DNA of 43,980 nt from Stagonosporopsis chrysanthemi (GCA_022560025.1 JAFISE010000216.1:1-43980), one strand, 5' to 3'; shown: positions 32,481 through 43,885, numbered from the stretch's first letter. A program made the numbers and translations. Notes: generated by a model not told the origin, from the sequence alone.

Positions 32481-34460
32481 TCGGGAAACAGACGGCACTG
32501 CATCATTCATGGTAAGTGTGTAGGGCTCGCACGTGATTTCCGATGTGAGCGACTGAAATTCCAACCCGCGCCGCACACTTCCATGTCAACCATGTCAACC
32601 TACAGCATATCACTCCAAATCACACTCTACCATAGTTGTACACAGTACATTCTGGAAGCTTCCAAACAGAACTCGTACTCGGATCTCGGTAGCTCTACTT
32701 CATCATGGGATACGCACGGCACACTCAAGCTTACCACATCAATGCTGATGCACAAGGCGCACAGTTGGCCAATCTTCCAAGTCGCCTGGACATAGTACCG
32801 TACCGTATGCTGCATCATCTTGCCACCTGGCTTGGCCTCAGACCGATGCCACAATCGGATACCTGCTGATCGATAGGTCTCTGTGCCTACACTGCAGAGG
32901 GCCTTTGTGTATACGAAGAATATATGTCGGCGCACTTTGTATCTCATCTCGTTCTTGTCTGTCCCTTTGAAGAATCACAATCGTGTCGGCGAATTCGTAC
33001 ATGCTTGCCCACTCTCGTATTTCTATTCCACGCCCAGAGACTGTATGTCGCCAAATCGCTCGCCACTGCGGTAGACTTAGTACAGTGGATCGCTTGATCC
33101 ACTCATCGATCCTCGATTTGTATCACCAAAGTCATCGGCAACTGCATGCGTCTATGCTCCTGTGGCGCTCTAGAAATATGCCAAGCCTTAATCCGGTACT
33201 GAACTAGACCCCAGCAGGTTGGATTGCCTCCGAACAGTCGCCCTGATGGCTAGGTGCGCGATAGCCAAACGAATGGCCAAACAAAACATTCTAGAAGTGG
33301 GTATGTTCGGGTCCCAAAGCCCATGCGGCATTTTGGCTTTGAGTCAACAATCATTTTCTTCACTCGGCGCCCGGCTGTGAAAGAGCGCGCGAACGTGCAG
33401 GACGATCTGATCCCGTGTCCCGTGTTTTCAGCGTGGCGCTGCCACTGATCTAGGACAACAAGATGGGCGAGAACTCAAGATTATTAGCGGATCCAGTGCT
33501 TTTACTTCGTAAGTTTTTCGCCCGAGCACTCCAGTAGTGGGGGATACATTCTACATTCGTATTTTGGCGATACTGCAGTCACGGTTGAACTAGCTTGACG
33601 CTCCGTTATCATGCGGTACGACGATAAAGCGGTCATTCAAGGTTCACCGCAGCAATGGTAGAACGGCGGGATCAACCATGAGCAATAAGTGGCGGGAAGC
33701 TGCGGGAGCGCCATCCGAATCCGGATATCTTCGCCCTCTTGCCACCGTACCGAGACCAGAGAGCAAGAAACCGTATTTCGAGCCTTAGATAGGAACATGC
33801 ATTCGGGATACTTTTGACCGAGGTTGACAGCTGTCAGAACCGGATGGCGTGAACTGAGTAAGCACACTTTGGAGAATCTTTTATGAGAGAATCGAAGGCA
33901 GTGGTCGTTTGTTTGCAGAACTTCGATTCTACATCTAGGGCTGGAATCTATCTCACCGTCCTGATATGCGATGAAGCAGGTGTGGCAAAGTTTTGCGGTC
34001 GGTGTTCCAAGGAATTGCGTCACCAATCTCAGCGGCACAATGTAGCTTCTGTTCTTTGTTCGTTGCAAATGCGAGCAGAGCCAGACCTTAGTTCTGCGTC
34101 TGAACTCGTCGCGAGACTGTGGGGTTGATAAGGCGGGAAGTCGCCGACTCCCAAGTGAACACTGAACACCGAACACCTCGAGTGGCGTACGACGCTCCCA
34201 GCAGTTTCACTCTGCCAAGCGCGTGGAGGTAAACAACACCCTAAGCCCAGAACGGCCACTGACGTGACAGACTAGATGGCCCTTTGCCATGATTCGATCA
34301 GCAGTCCCTCAATTTCGGAGACTAGCCCAAAACGGAAGTCAGGCTTCGCTTCGGTAAAGAAGGATTACCAAAGATTGCGAAGGCTGACGCTGTACAATTA
34401 CATAGACATAGAGAAGTATCCACAGATCTGCAAGCTGAGACTTCGGAGTCGGCGAGCAAT
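32481..34460. other. Long intergenic stretch, no gene supported
   Basis: Normal base composition, no RIP block. Open stretches on both strands (for example 34176-33637, minus) lack ATG starts or recognisable motifs. A short ATG frame at 34276-34533 runs into the MITE and has no known match. No RNA gene seen. Confidence 0.35.
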
Positions 34461-34613
34461 ATCGGTGCCTGCAGAAATACGCGGACCCGTCTTATCTGGT
34501 AGACTACATGGAGAACCGCTCTTGATTGGTTGACGTCTGTCGCTGACCAATCAAGAGCAATGTACAGCCGAGCGTACCAGACTTTAGGAGGTCTTTACAT
34601 TTTTGCAGTCATT
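34461..34613. mobile_element. Foldback MITE, copy 2
   Basis: Homologous along its length to 27420-27576 (same ggtgcctgcaSaaat end, same central hairpin, same taccagactt block), diverged by roughly a quarter of positions by eye. The central arms GCTCTTGATTGGT and ACCAATCAAGAGC are perfect 13 bp complements. No coding capacity. Confidence 0.65.
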
Positions 34614-34637
34614 CTAGTGCATGTCCACACACCAGAG

Positions 34638-35372
34638 ATGGATGCCTCAAACCGGAACATCTTCCTTTGGCTTCTCTCACAGAGAACAACACAGTCTATG
34701 CAAACAATTGCGAGCTCAAGCAGAAATTCGATGAAATTCACAACGAAGTACTATCCCAGAATTTCAATCACTGTCTTCGTGGGAGACATTCAATATCAAG
34801 AACAAGATGAAGGCTCTCGCCGCTCACTTCTACCGAACAGCCGACGGCCGGACAATGAAAATGACGGAAATCTTAGTATAGGCATCAGTATGATCACATC
34901 TACCACAGCCGTGGGCCATGCGGCCTGGGACTACTGCATACGCCCTTCACTCTTCCCGCGGATCTTCGATGTTCATGTTCCAAGATTAGAGCTTCAGCTT
35001 GTAGTACTTGTCCAGAGCCGCGGAGAGGACGTTTGCATCGGTCGCCCCGTATATGGTGGATCTCTTGCTGGGTACTCCTCTGTCTTTGTTGAAGATCCAA
35101 ATGACGATGTAGATGCATGGACTATACTGAATGCGCCGCGAGGAGACAGTTCGCGTACGGGTTTACATCTTTCTGAGAGCGTTCGGGATCCAGAAACGAT
35201 GCAATTGGTATGGCCAGAATTCTCACAGATGGTAGGTATCGAAAACCGTGGAGGTGGCGCACAAGACGATCAGATACGTAGCGAACGGCTCAGCGATACC
35301 TGTTCACGCAGCTATATAAGACTGCATGTCTTCGATCCTACCTTCGGTATCAGAGCATCACAAACACTCTGA
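34638..35372 (+). other. Possible ORF, not supported as a gene
   Basis: An open plus-strand frame of about 245 codons from ATG 34638, with segments such as RGEDVCIGRPVYGGSLAGYS and DPNDDVDAWTILNAPRG. No family, signal peptide or intron recognised. Its 3' end overlaps the TATA box of the next gene, which argues against a normal gene, but the length without stops keeps it worth noting. It may be a fragment of a broken gene. Confidence 0.25.
35313..35320 (+). promoter_or_regulatory. TATA box of the hydrophobin-like gene
   Basis: TATATAAG, 127 bases before the ATG at 35447, followed by a pyrimidine-rich leader. Confidence 0.5.
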
Positions 35373-35446
35373 GGCATCCAGCTCTCTCCTTGTCACCATT
35401 GTATTGCTCAGCTTTACCATAATTATCACGCCGACTTTCCTCCAAC

Positions 35447-37076
35447 ATGAAGCAATTTACCGCCCTTTCTTTTTTCTCGGTGGTCTTGGTGGCCTCCGCA
35501 TTGCCTGCAGATATTGGTTTACCATTGTGTGTCGGTATTGGTGCGAGTGTCGGTGTGGATGTAGGCGGTAGCACCGTTGCGAACAACATACCAGTTCCTA
35601 CTGGAAACCCGATCTCGAGCGCCATTGGAAGTATCGAAAGCGCTGTGGAAAACGTAGTCGAGGTCATCGGAAATCCAGTTCGCAGTGTTACCCTGGGCAT
35701 AGTTCCAACCCCCACTGGAGGCTCTGCTGCAATCCCCAGCGGAAACCCCATTGGAAGCATCATCGGAGATGTTATCCCGAGTGGTATCGCCAATCCCATC
35801 GGAGTGAGCTTGAGTGCCGGAGCCACTATCCCAGTGCCTACTGCAAACCCCGTTGAAGTAATCTCAAGCATCTTGGGTGGTACTCTCCCAGTAGCTACTG
35901 CAAATCCCATTGGCGTCATCTCGAGTATTTTGGAAGGCCCACTGCCAGTCCCGAGCGGTGATCCAATTGGAAGCATTATCGGAGGCATTGTCCCCAGTGG
36001 TATCGTCGACCCCATTCAAGTGAGCCTGAGCTTGAGCTTGGGCGCGGGCGCGGGTGCCGGTGTTTCAGTCCCTAGTCCTACAGGAAATCCTGCTGGAGCA
36101 ATCTCCAGCGTCCTGGGAGGTGCACTTCCAAGCGGAAACCCTATCGGAAGCGGAATTGGAGGCGTCATTCCAATCCCAACCTCCGACCCCGTTGGTGGTG
36201 CTCTTTCGAGCTTACTTGGAAGCACACTCCCATTGCCTACTGCGGACCCTATTGGCGTCATCTCAAGCGCGTTGGGAGTGGGTGGTACTGTTGCAATCCC
36301 GAGTGTAAGCCCAACTGGAGGCGTCATCTCCGACCCGATTGGTGGTTCTGCTTCGAGCATTCTTGGAGGCACGCTTCCGTTGCCCACTGCCAACCCTATC
36401 GGAAGCGTAATTGGAAGCGTTCCCAGCGCAATCGCAAGTGTAGTGAACAGTGTCATCTCTCCCATCGAAAGTGCTGTGGGTAGTATCCCTGGTGCGATTG
36501 GAGGAGGCAACAGTGCATGCATCGTCAACCCGCTTCCCTCTGTGGGTGTAAGCATCGTCAATCCTCTCCCGACCGTCAGCGCAAGCATTGTCGCTCCTCT
36601 CCCAAGCGTGGGCGTAAGCATTGTCGCTCCCCTCCCAAGCGTGGGCGTAAGCATTGTCGCTCCCCTCCCAAGCGTGGGCGCAAGTATCGTCAATCCTCTC
36701 CCAAGCGTGGGCGCAAGTATCGTCAACCCTCTTCCTAGCGCGATAGCAAGCATCGTCAACCCAATCACTAGCATCCTTCCCGGCATTGGCAACTCCATCG
36801 CTCTTCCCCCCACAACACTTCGAACGGTCGTCAGCCCTATCCCTAGCACCACTCCCGGCCGACAGGATGTGTGCTGCACCGTCGGCGTGCTTAACAACCT
36901 AGTCTGCATTGTTTTGCCACTAGGCGGCACATGCTCTGGCACGAAGAGGACGTGCACAACCAATGCTGCTCCTGTAAGTCTGGTTCCTCCCCTGACTACA
37001 ACATCAACGCTAACATCTCACGTAGGGCACTTCTCTTATTAATATCTCAGTACTTAATTGTGTTGACCTTCTTTAG
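35447..37076 (+). CDS. Secreted repeat protein with hydrophobin-like C-terminus (525 aa, 1 intron)
   Basis: Exons 35447-36973 and 37026-37076 with a 52 bp intron (donor GTAAGT, branch CTAAC, acceptor TAG); 526 codons including stop. Signal peptide: MKQFTALSFFSVVLVASALP. Residues about 45-345 are imperfect repeats around P[TS][AG][ND]P[IV]G and [IV]SS[IV]LGG. Residues 358-444 are eight 11-residue repeats of the SIVxPLPSVGx type. The C-terminal 50 residues hold DVCCTVGVLNNLVC, GGTCSGTKRTC and, after the intron, SLINISVLNC. There are exactly eight cysteines: 28, 358, 476, 477, 487, 496, 503 and 521. CC-x9-C-x8-C-x6-C-x17-C and the LIN..x..C ending recall hydrophobins, but the second CC pair is a single Cys and the first two Cys are displaced far upstream. 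Probably a cell-wall or surface protein. Without the splice the final Cys would be lost. Confidence 0.8.
36518..36780 (+). repeat. 33 bp (11-codon) tandem repeats in the hydrophobin-like gene
   Basis: About eight in-frame copies coding SIVAPLPSVGV and variants. The middle three copies (about 36590-36680) are nearly identical at the DNA level, so copy number may vary between strains by slippage or unequal crossing-over. Confidence 0.85.
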
Positions 37077-38314
37077 GAACCAGGAGGTATAATGAGATGA
37101 CTCGGCGCAGTGTGTCGTTTGGTATCATGTTTCTTGTAACGAAGATGTTGTTGTGACGTTACTCTTGTTTGCAGCATTATGTGGTTACCAATTATGAAGA
37201 TAATGGGAGTTTGAAAACCACCAAATCTATCACAGATTTTCGATTTCTAGCGGTCTCGATTCTATATTATCTCGCATTTTTCGTCCCAGCCTGAGGCACT
37301 CTTCTCTTTCACTCAGTTTCTGAGGTGAAAGCTTAACGTCATCAAGGCCAGAATCTCCAACCATTTGACCATTGTCATCCTTGCTTCTATTTTCCTTACC
37401 CAGATTTCCTGCTCTGAAACCGCAAAACCCTCATGAGCCAGTCGTGCGACTCCACTCTCTGAATCCCGGTGTTCTTCTCTCAGCGCCCTCGGACCATCCT
37501 TCACATATCTCCCCCCCCCCCGTCTCTTAGCTCTGACGTCTTATTTGGCCAGATATTGCTACGCAATCAAATTTGATAACTTTTTGAAGCTAGACTATCC
37601 AACAGAGTGTCGACATTGTGTCATGCAGTGTTGGGTCGCGACAAGGCAATGCTTGTTGGGTCAGTTGACTACGTGCACCAGCAAAGTGCTTGTCACGTAA
37701 TTTGCTGTGGTTGAACGCGGAAAGATGGACTAGCGGCAGGACTCGCTAGAAAGTAGGCTTGAGACAAGCGATCAGACCAACCTCGAAGGGCTTGTTGATT
37801 TGAGCCGTCTACTGCTTCCGACAATTCAGCTGCAGGCTATGAGTTATCGCGACAGTGCTCGTCTTTTTGCCGTGTTGGTGGTGATCTAAATGCTACCCTT
37901 GTCTCGCTAGGCTTGTACGCATCTCCAGTTTTTCACGGTGAAAAGACTCCTGAGCTGGGGCACCGGAAACCACTGGAACTGTCTGCACTGACGAGTCTCG
38001 ACTCTATCATCACTGCCAACCTTCAGCAACAGTTCGCTCGCCATCAACTCACTGTCTTTGCATTTGTGCTCGCGTGACACATCCTTATTCTCGCGCCACC
38101 ACGGGAAGGAAGTCAAGTGCAGCTTGTCTCTGTTTCCCTAATTGCAGAATGATCGACTCCCGCTTGCTCGAAGACCTGGTAGGCACGAACACGTGCAGAG
38201 CGGAGCAAACCAAAATAGGATATTTGGAGCACTTTAGCCAGTCCTCAACAAAATTATCGACTTCTTCTTTGGGAGCCAGTTCGATTGAAGCATCTCGATA
38301 TCTCGGCCACTGTC
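37077..38314. other. Intergenic, no gene supported
   Basis: Contains an 11-12 base C run near 37509-37521. Short frames only. The stretch 38150-38314 could hold a 5' exon of the next gene (ATG 38150), but no splice junction could be supported. Confidence 0.35.
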
Positions 38315-39364
38315 ATGGATGCCGCCGTGTATTGCACATCCCCTCCAGCTCAGTCGGTGGCAAACTCGTGGTCAGCAGCGTCTGACTCCAGCGATTTCGT
38401 GTGGGCGGACTGGCGTCCTCCTCGTCACAGCATGACACCACAAGCGATCAGCCAGATAACCGCTCACATCGATCTTGTAGCGGCTAATGAGTCAACGGGA
38501 AGCTATCCAGCGGAGATCAGAACTCCAACGAGAAACCCGCTGGCAACGGACGCATCGACAAGTACGGCTGAGGACGACAGACAATCCCCACCCATGACGG
38601 TGTCCTCCAGGGGCAGCTCCTCAAACGATGGCTCCTCAGTAGCGTCTCCAACTTTCGCAGAGACTCCAATGACAGCACCTAAAAACCCATCGCCACCCAT
38701 GGCTCAGCACGGCAAACACCCGCAGCACCCGGCATACACCCCCGCTTTTCCCGACGCCTGCTCAGCAACTACCCCTCTCCGTCGACGCAACCAGAACTAC
38801 GCAATGAACCGCTCGCCCGCCATCAATACCAAGAAGGACACCGAAGAGAGGCCTTGGCCAGTCACTCCCACCCCTGCACCCCGCGGCCGCCTCGCACCCA
38901 CTTCCGCCCCAGTCCAGCACAACATCGATCACCCAATCACACCACCCTTCAACTGTCCTCCCCTCATTAGCTCGCCGCGCACCGGCCGCAACAGCATGAC
39001 CACCACGCCCGACAACGCTATTGCGAACGCCCTTACCCCACACTCCTTGTCCCCAACCGCATCCACAGACACCGACAACTTCTACACTGCGCCGTCGTCG
39101 CCCGAGCAAAGATGGGGAATGCAAGACGAGAAAGAAAAAGCCAGGATGACAGCATGTTGCAAGATTGAGGTCGCATCGAGTGCGGCTACAACTGGGCGTG
39201 GCGGGATTTCTTCCTGGGGTGGGGAGGGGAGGCAGCGGAGGGGGCAGAGGAGATGGGCAAAACAGCCAGGCAAGTGCATGGGTGACGGGAGGCGTGCTCG
39301 AGGATCTTCGTGTCTTCTTTTGTTTAGGTTCGGGTTCTTTCGCCTTTGGATAGTATTATACTGA
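38315..39364 (+). CDS. Ser/Thr/Pro-rich hypothetical protein (349 aa)
   Basis: Single open frame from ATG 38315 (MDAAVYCTSPPAQSVANSWS). Most of it is low-complexity Ser/Thr/Pro/Ala with many PxP and SP/TP dipeptides (possible phosphorylation sites), such as TPTPAPRGRLAPTS and NFYTAPSSPEQRWG, so it is probably disordered. The last 60 residues turn Gly/Arg-rich, then hydrophobic (LLLFRFGFFRLWIVLY), which looks like read-through into non-coding sequence; the true end may lie earlier through an intron or a frameshift after about 39120. No signal peptide; a regulatory or scaffold role is possible but not shown. Family not recognised. Confidence 0.5.
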   Translation: MDAAVYCTSPPAQSVANSWSAASDSSDFVWADWRPPRHSMTPQAISQITAHIDLVAANESTGSYPAEIRTPTRNPLATDASTSTAEDDRQSPPMTVSSRGSSSNDGSSVASPTFAETPMTAPKNPSPPMAQHGKHPQHPAYTPAFPDACSATTPLRRRNQNYAMNRSPAINTKKDTEERPWPVTPTPAPRGRLAPTSAPVQHNIDHPITPPFNCPPLISSPRTGRNSMTTTPDNAIANALTPHSLSPTASTDTDNFYTAPSSPEQRWGMQDEKEKARMTACCKIEVASSAATTGRGGISSWGGEGRQRRGQRRWAKQPGKCMGDGRRARGSSCLLLFRFGFFRLWIVLY

Positions 39365-40137
39365 GGGTGTTAGCGAGGTAGTGTTTGATGCAGACAAGGA
39401 CTCAAGGTCCAAATGGTTGTGGGTGTCGCCACTGGGGCTGAGGTTTTGTATCTGCACTGCTGTTATGGAGGGGCTAGACAATTTAGAGTCACGACAGAGT
39501 AGCTAGTCGTACTTTGATGCGTTTTGAACTTGCTGCTTTATGTGGTTGTGATTCATCATTCATTTATCCACTCAGACGCAAACTACACCATGTTCTTACA
39601 ATCTGCTGTTTATGTATCCCGACTCGATTCTACTTCTCTGTGTCATACATGAACAATAAGAGGCTAAGGGAGCGTTCACGTCTTGATTGAATGTCGGAGC
39701 ATCAAAATCGGTCCATCTATTCATGGTAGAGTGCATTCAGCATCGCAGTAGCAGACGCAGTGGTCATGAGCCAAATAGGCTGTGCCGAATAAATCACCCG
39801 TCCCTATCGAGCTGCTTCTTATGTCGCGACATCGAGTGGCTTTCGTATGACTCAGTCACGTAGACGTTGAGCACAACACCTCAATCGCCAACCAAAACGA
39901 GGCCGGTACCAGCCAGCAGGACTCCGAGTCCATACTCCCTAACCCTCACGGTGTTGGCGTAACCGAGCACAGTTGTTGAAGCTGGAGCTAAAAACGAGGC
40001 GAGAATGCCAGAGTCGGGCACCAACCAACTGGTTGCACGGCATTATTCAGTGGCCGTTCGAAACAGCAACTTCCTCCGCAAGCCCCAGGATATCACGCGA
40101 GCACGAAACTCTACACGCGTAACGCCTAGCTCTTATA
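39365..40137. other. Intergenic, no gene supported
   Basis: No coding frame or RNA gene recognised. Ends at TTATA (40133-40137), the left target-site copy of the solo LTR. Confidence 0.4.
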
Positions 40138-40294
40138 TGTTGCAGCGTAAGCAGCTGCTGAAAATGATGGAAAACTGCGCTTGTGTTACTTGCTAGCTAG
40201 GGAGCGTCAATATATACATGCTGTGAGACGTGCTAGTCCAGGAGAGTCACAGGAGTGACGATCAAGGCCTGTAGGGCCGACTTGCACCGCAACA
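40138..40294 (-). repeat. Solo LTR, Copia family 2
   Basis: 157 bp with perfect 6 bp inverted ends TGTTGC...GCAACA, flanked by perfect 5 bp target duplications TTATA (40133-40137, 40295-40299). It matches the LTR at 41228-41384 at all but about 11 positions and has the same orientation. No internal sequence remains. Confidence 0.92.
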
Positions 40295-40853
40295 TTATAT
40301 TTGTCCGGATGACTGTCCCATTGAGAGTAGAACTCAATCCTAGACGTACGACCAGAGCAGGTCTTTTCAGCGTGAGAAACAAGACTGTCCAGCCGAAATA
40401 TATCGTAAACGTGTAGCTTGGTAATAGGCGCAGGTGAACAACAGCTGAACAATGTCTCTGAGCTGTCAGGGTACCCGTCTGATCTGTAAGCGCATCTGGG
40501 TATAGCCAGCCGCTGGAAAGAACCTGCCAACTAGAGCTTAGCAATAAGAGCAAGATGTGGAGGTTGCAATGCATCCTGTATCATTGCGTGTTTTCAATGC
40601 AGATCATTGTGCAATTCACTCTGCCCACATTGAGTACTGTTAGGCTCACCATTGTTGATACGTACATTACTCACACAAAGAAGCAGGCGTTCTTGTTTTC
40701 TTCACTAAGCACTTCTATCAAACAGTACAGACTGCACTATACAAATAACTTCCTCCCGCCCGAATTGAACAACTACCACACAACTACAAATATCCACACC
40801 GTCTACTCCATAAGAAAATTCACGACAACAGAACACTCTCAACTTCGATCAAG
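40295..40853. other. Intergenic and 5' flank of the truncated gene
   Basis: No coding frame recognised. The last 200 bases are CA/CT-rich, as in a fungal leader. Confidence 0.4.
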
Positions 40854-41240
40854 ATGGAAGCAAAAGCTTACAAGCGGGAAGCAGCTAGTCTAATTTGTGG
40901 TATCGAGCTGCCAGTACCATGTCCTAGCACGCCTGAAACCATCATGCACTGCGCGACAGAAACACAAGATCAAATCGCCGTGGCTCTTTCCTGGTTGAAA
41001 GCAGCGCCAACACTCCTACCTCAATTGAAGAAGCAAAGTAAGCAGAAGTCTTACGAGCTCATGGGTCGACTCCACGTGGCCGGCCTCTTGGAATGGCTAG
41101 ATAAAGCATACACTATTTCCATTGGCACTTATCCAATGCCACCACAATGGCAGGATGCGATATCCCACAGTCGAACAATTTTTGGGCCTAGTTTCTGGGT
41201 AACTAGTTTCTGGGAGAAGCTTATGATTGTTGCGGCGTGA
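40854..41240 (+). pseudogene. Small gene cut off by a Copia insertion (128 codons left)
   Basis: ATG 40854 opens a clean frame: MEAKAYKREAASLICGIELP, QIAVALSWLKAAPTLLPQLK, LMGRLHVAGLLEWLDKAYTI and TIFGPSFWVTSFWEKL. At 41228 the LTR begins; codons from 125 on and the stop (41238-41240) come from the LTR. The original C-terminus is lost or lies beyond the window. No signal peptide; largely helical by composition. Family not recognised. A short product could still be made, since the LTR supplies an early stop. Confidence 0.55.
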
Positions 41241-41384
41241 GCAGCCGCTGAAAATGATGGAAAACTGCGCTTCTGTTATTTGCTAGCTAGGGAGCATCAA
41301 TATATACATGCTCTGAGACGTGCTAGTCTAGGAGAGTCACAGGAGTGACAATCAAGGCCTGTAGGGCTGACTTGCACTGCAACA
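41228..41384 (-). repeat. 3' LTR of the family 2 Copia element
   Basis: 157 bp, TGTTGC...GCAACA, preceded by ATGAT (41223-41227), the expected left target-site copy. Its partner lies outside the window or is lost. Confidence 0.9.
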
Positions 41385-43885
41385 CACCCCCCTAGCTAGC
41401 GTAAACAACAAAGCTAAACGTTGTACTATTAGTACTATCCTGTAAGTCCTGCTAGATCTAGTATATTAGCGTCTTGCGAGCGCTTAATATACTGTTCTAC
41501 GCTCTCTAGTCTTAGCTGTTTAACAAACCTGTAGTACTTCTGTTGTACTAGCGTCTTTGTAAGTCTGTCTGCTAGCATGTCTGCAGTTAGACACTAAGCT
41601 ACGTGTAGACACTACTGCTGCACCTTCTGCCTTAGCTATATCTAATATATGTTAACGTAGCATAGCTTTATATATAGCCTGTTGTCTTGCTTTATAACTA
41701 TACCTACTGTCTATTAATTATTATAGTAGATAACAGGCTTTGCGTCTAAGTTAAGCTTAATATAATTAAACAGTCTGTTCTACTACTCTATCTCTCTTCT
41801 AGCTATTAACAGAGCTAAGAGCTTTGCTTTTATTATTAACTTTGTAACTAAGTATTAATATATAGCCTTCTAATTAATATATATTCTATATATCTTAAAT
41901 AGATATCTATATAAGCTCTGCTTTAACTTCTTATTATTTGTAAACACAGCGTTAGACACTCTATAAAATAGTAGATTATTAGTTTAACTAATATATATAG
42001 TGTTGTTCCTTGCTCTATTATATACTCTAATAGCAAGGTACTTAGTACTAACTAAGTATCTCTAGACGTGCTTAGCTGCTACTACGTGCTTCTGTCTAGG
42101 ATTCTGCAAATACCTTACTAGAATAGAGTATGCTTATAAAATATTAAGCTTTGTAAAGGTTAAGATATAAGCTAGTAAACCTACTAGCTGCTAGTATAGC
42201 TATGTGCGTTTAAAGCTTACTTCTTTAATACTTAGCAGCAGATAGCTATTAGTTAATAGTACTACTAAGTACTTCTCTAATATCTAAGCTAAGTTAAATT
42301 TAGCTAATACCTTGTTAATAAACAAGTTTTAGACTAGCTATATTGCTCTTGCTGTCTAGTCTCTTACTATATGCACACTAAGCAACTACTTTAGCTTTCT
42401 AAGACATCTTATACTATAGGCCTTTTAAAGCTATCTTTTAAACTAGCTGTAATAGCTAAGGTATTGTAAGTGCACAAAGACAACAATATTATCTATATAG
42501 AAGAATATAATTAGCTAATTACTAGTAAATATACAGAGTATATTCTATATATATCTTAGGCCTAGCCTTATTAGTGTCTGCCTAAGATGCCTGTACTAGA
42601 GCAGTAGTACGTCTTTTAGGCTATACAAAGCTTGCTTAAGCTTAAGTAGCTTTTTTATCTGTGCAATAAACAGCTCTAGTATATATATATAGACTAGCTG
42701 TTTAAAAAGTGTATTTAAGAAGGTATTTAGTATATTATACTAATATGCGTACAAACTAAAGGCAGCAGCTATTGCTATTAGCAGACAGAACACTCTTACT
42801 ACTAGTGTTGTAGTATATATATCTCTCTAGTTATCTTAAAAGTCTTTTCTAACAACTAGCCTTGCTTTATACTTGTATAAGTAACTGTCTTTATTAAATT
42901 TATATATAAATACTTACTTTAAAAAGAGTATCTGTGCCTTAGCTGCTATAGCTACTATAACTAATATAGTTACAAAGCAGCCTTTGTCTTTACAGCTAGT
43001 AAATTCTATATATACTGTATCTTTAAATTTATATCTAAATAGATACTTATCTAAGTCTCTTTAATGTTGTAAAGGTAGTAGAAGCTTGTCTCTATACAGT
43101 CTTATAGCTAGCTCTTTTCTAAGCAGCTTCTAAGGCTCTATTACTTTAATAGCTAATACAAATACTATAAAGTATATTCTAAGTGTGCTTTGCTGTCTTT
43201 ATAATATTAAGACGTTTAATACATTAATCTAGCTACTAATCTCTTCTTACCTTAGCGCATTGTTTGTATATTAATTAAAAGCCTTGTTATTAGGTACTAT
43301 AGCCTGCTAGCCTTATAGCAACTTAACAGTCTCTTAACTACTTACTAACTACTTATTTAGCTTAGGTGTGCTCTTTAATATTAGCAGCTACCTTGCTGTT
43401 GTTTCTTTGTCTAACTGCTGCTCTCTTACAGCCTTACTAAAGAGCTGCTACTTAGCTTATTCTATATCTAATTGTCTTACATATATATTATTAGCATTGT
43501 ACAGAGCTTGTTCTATCTCTTACTTATTGTCCTAAGTCTCTAGAATATTAATAGTAGCTACTATCTCTTGTAGCTTCTAATAGCTAGAGTAAGCTTTTTT
43601 AGCTCTTTTTTTTAATAGTATAAAGACTATATCTTGTGTTTGTACACCTTGTTATAGTATAGGCATCTATACCTAGTAAATATTTATTAAGTTATAGCCT
43701 ACTAGCTAACTTATAAGTGTCTTTAATACTAGCTTCTTTCTATATATAAGCTTGTTATTTAACATGTATATTCTTACTCTAATAGCTGCTAAATAAGCTA
43801 CTATTAGCTTACGTCTATATACAACCTTATAAAGTATCTTCTAAGCTAGTGCTTTTATAAGTGTTTAATTAAGTAAGTAGATAGC
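41228..43885 (-). mobile_element. Copia LTR retrotransposon, family 2, 3' half, RIP-degraded
   Basis: The left edge is a 157 bp LTR, followed by the polypurine tract (C-run on plus, 41385-41392) and the same ctagctagcgt motif seen in the family 1 element, so the element reads minus. The interior is RIP-saturated. The reverse transcriptase active site is readable at 42499-42488 (minus) within IIFFYIDNIVVFVH, where the second Asp of Y-x-D-D is now Asn. The TA-rich block stops sharply near 43885 with no second family 2 LTR. About 2.5 kb of interior is present, enough for RNase H, RT and part of integrase; the 5' half is missing or displaced. Confidence 0.75.

Noticed and set aside
33637..34176. 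Minus-strand open frame of 179 codons
   Set aside because: No ATG until near its end; nothing recognisable in the translation.
34276..34533. Short ATG frame running into MITE copy 2
   Set aside because: 85 codons, no known match, and its end is defined only by the MITE sequence.
35350..36963. Long minus-strand open frames opposite the hydrophobin-like gene
   Set aside because: They mirror the repeats of the plus-strand gene, which has a signal peptide, TATA box, intron and Cys module.
38503..39124. Minus-strand frames opposite the Ser/Thr/Pro-rich gene
   Set aside because: Shadow frames caused by the biased codon composition of the plus strand.
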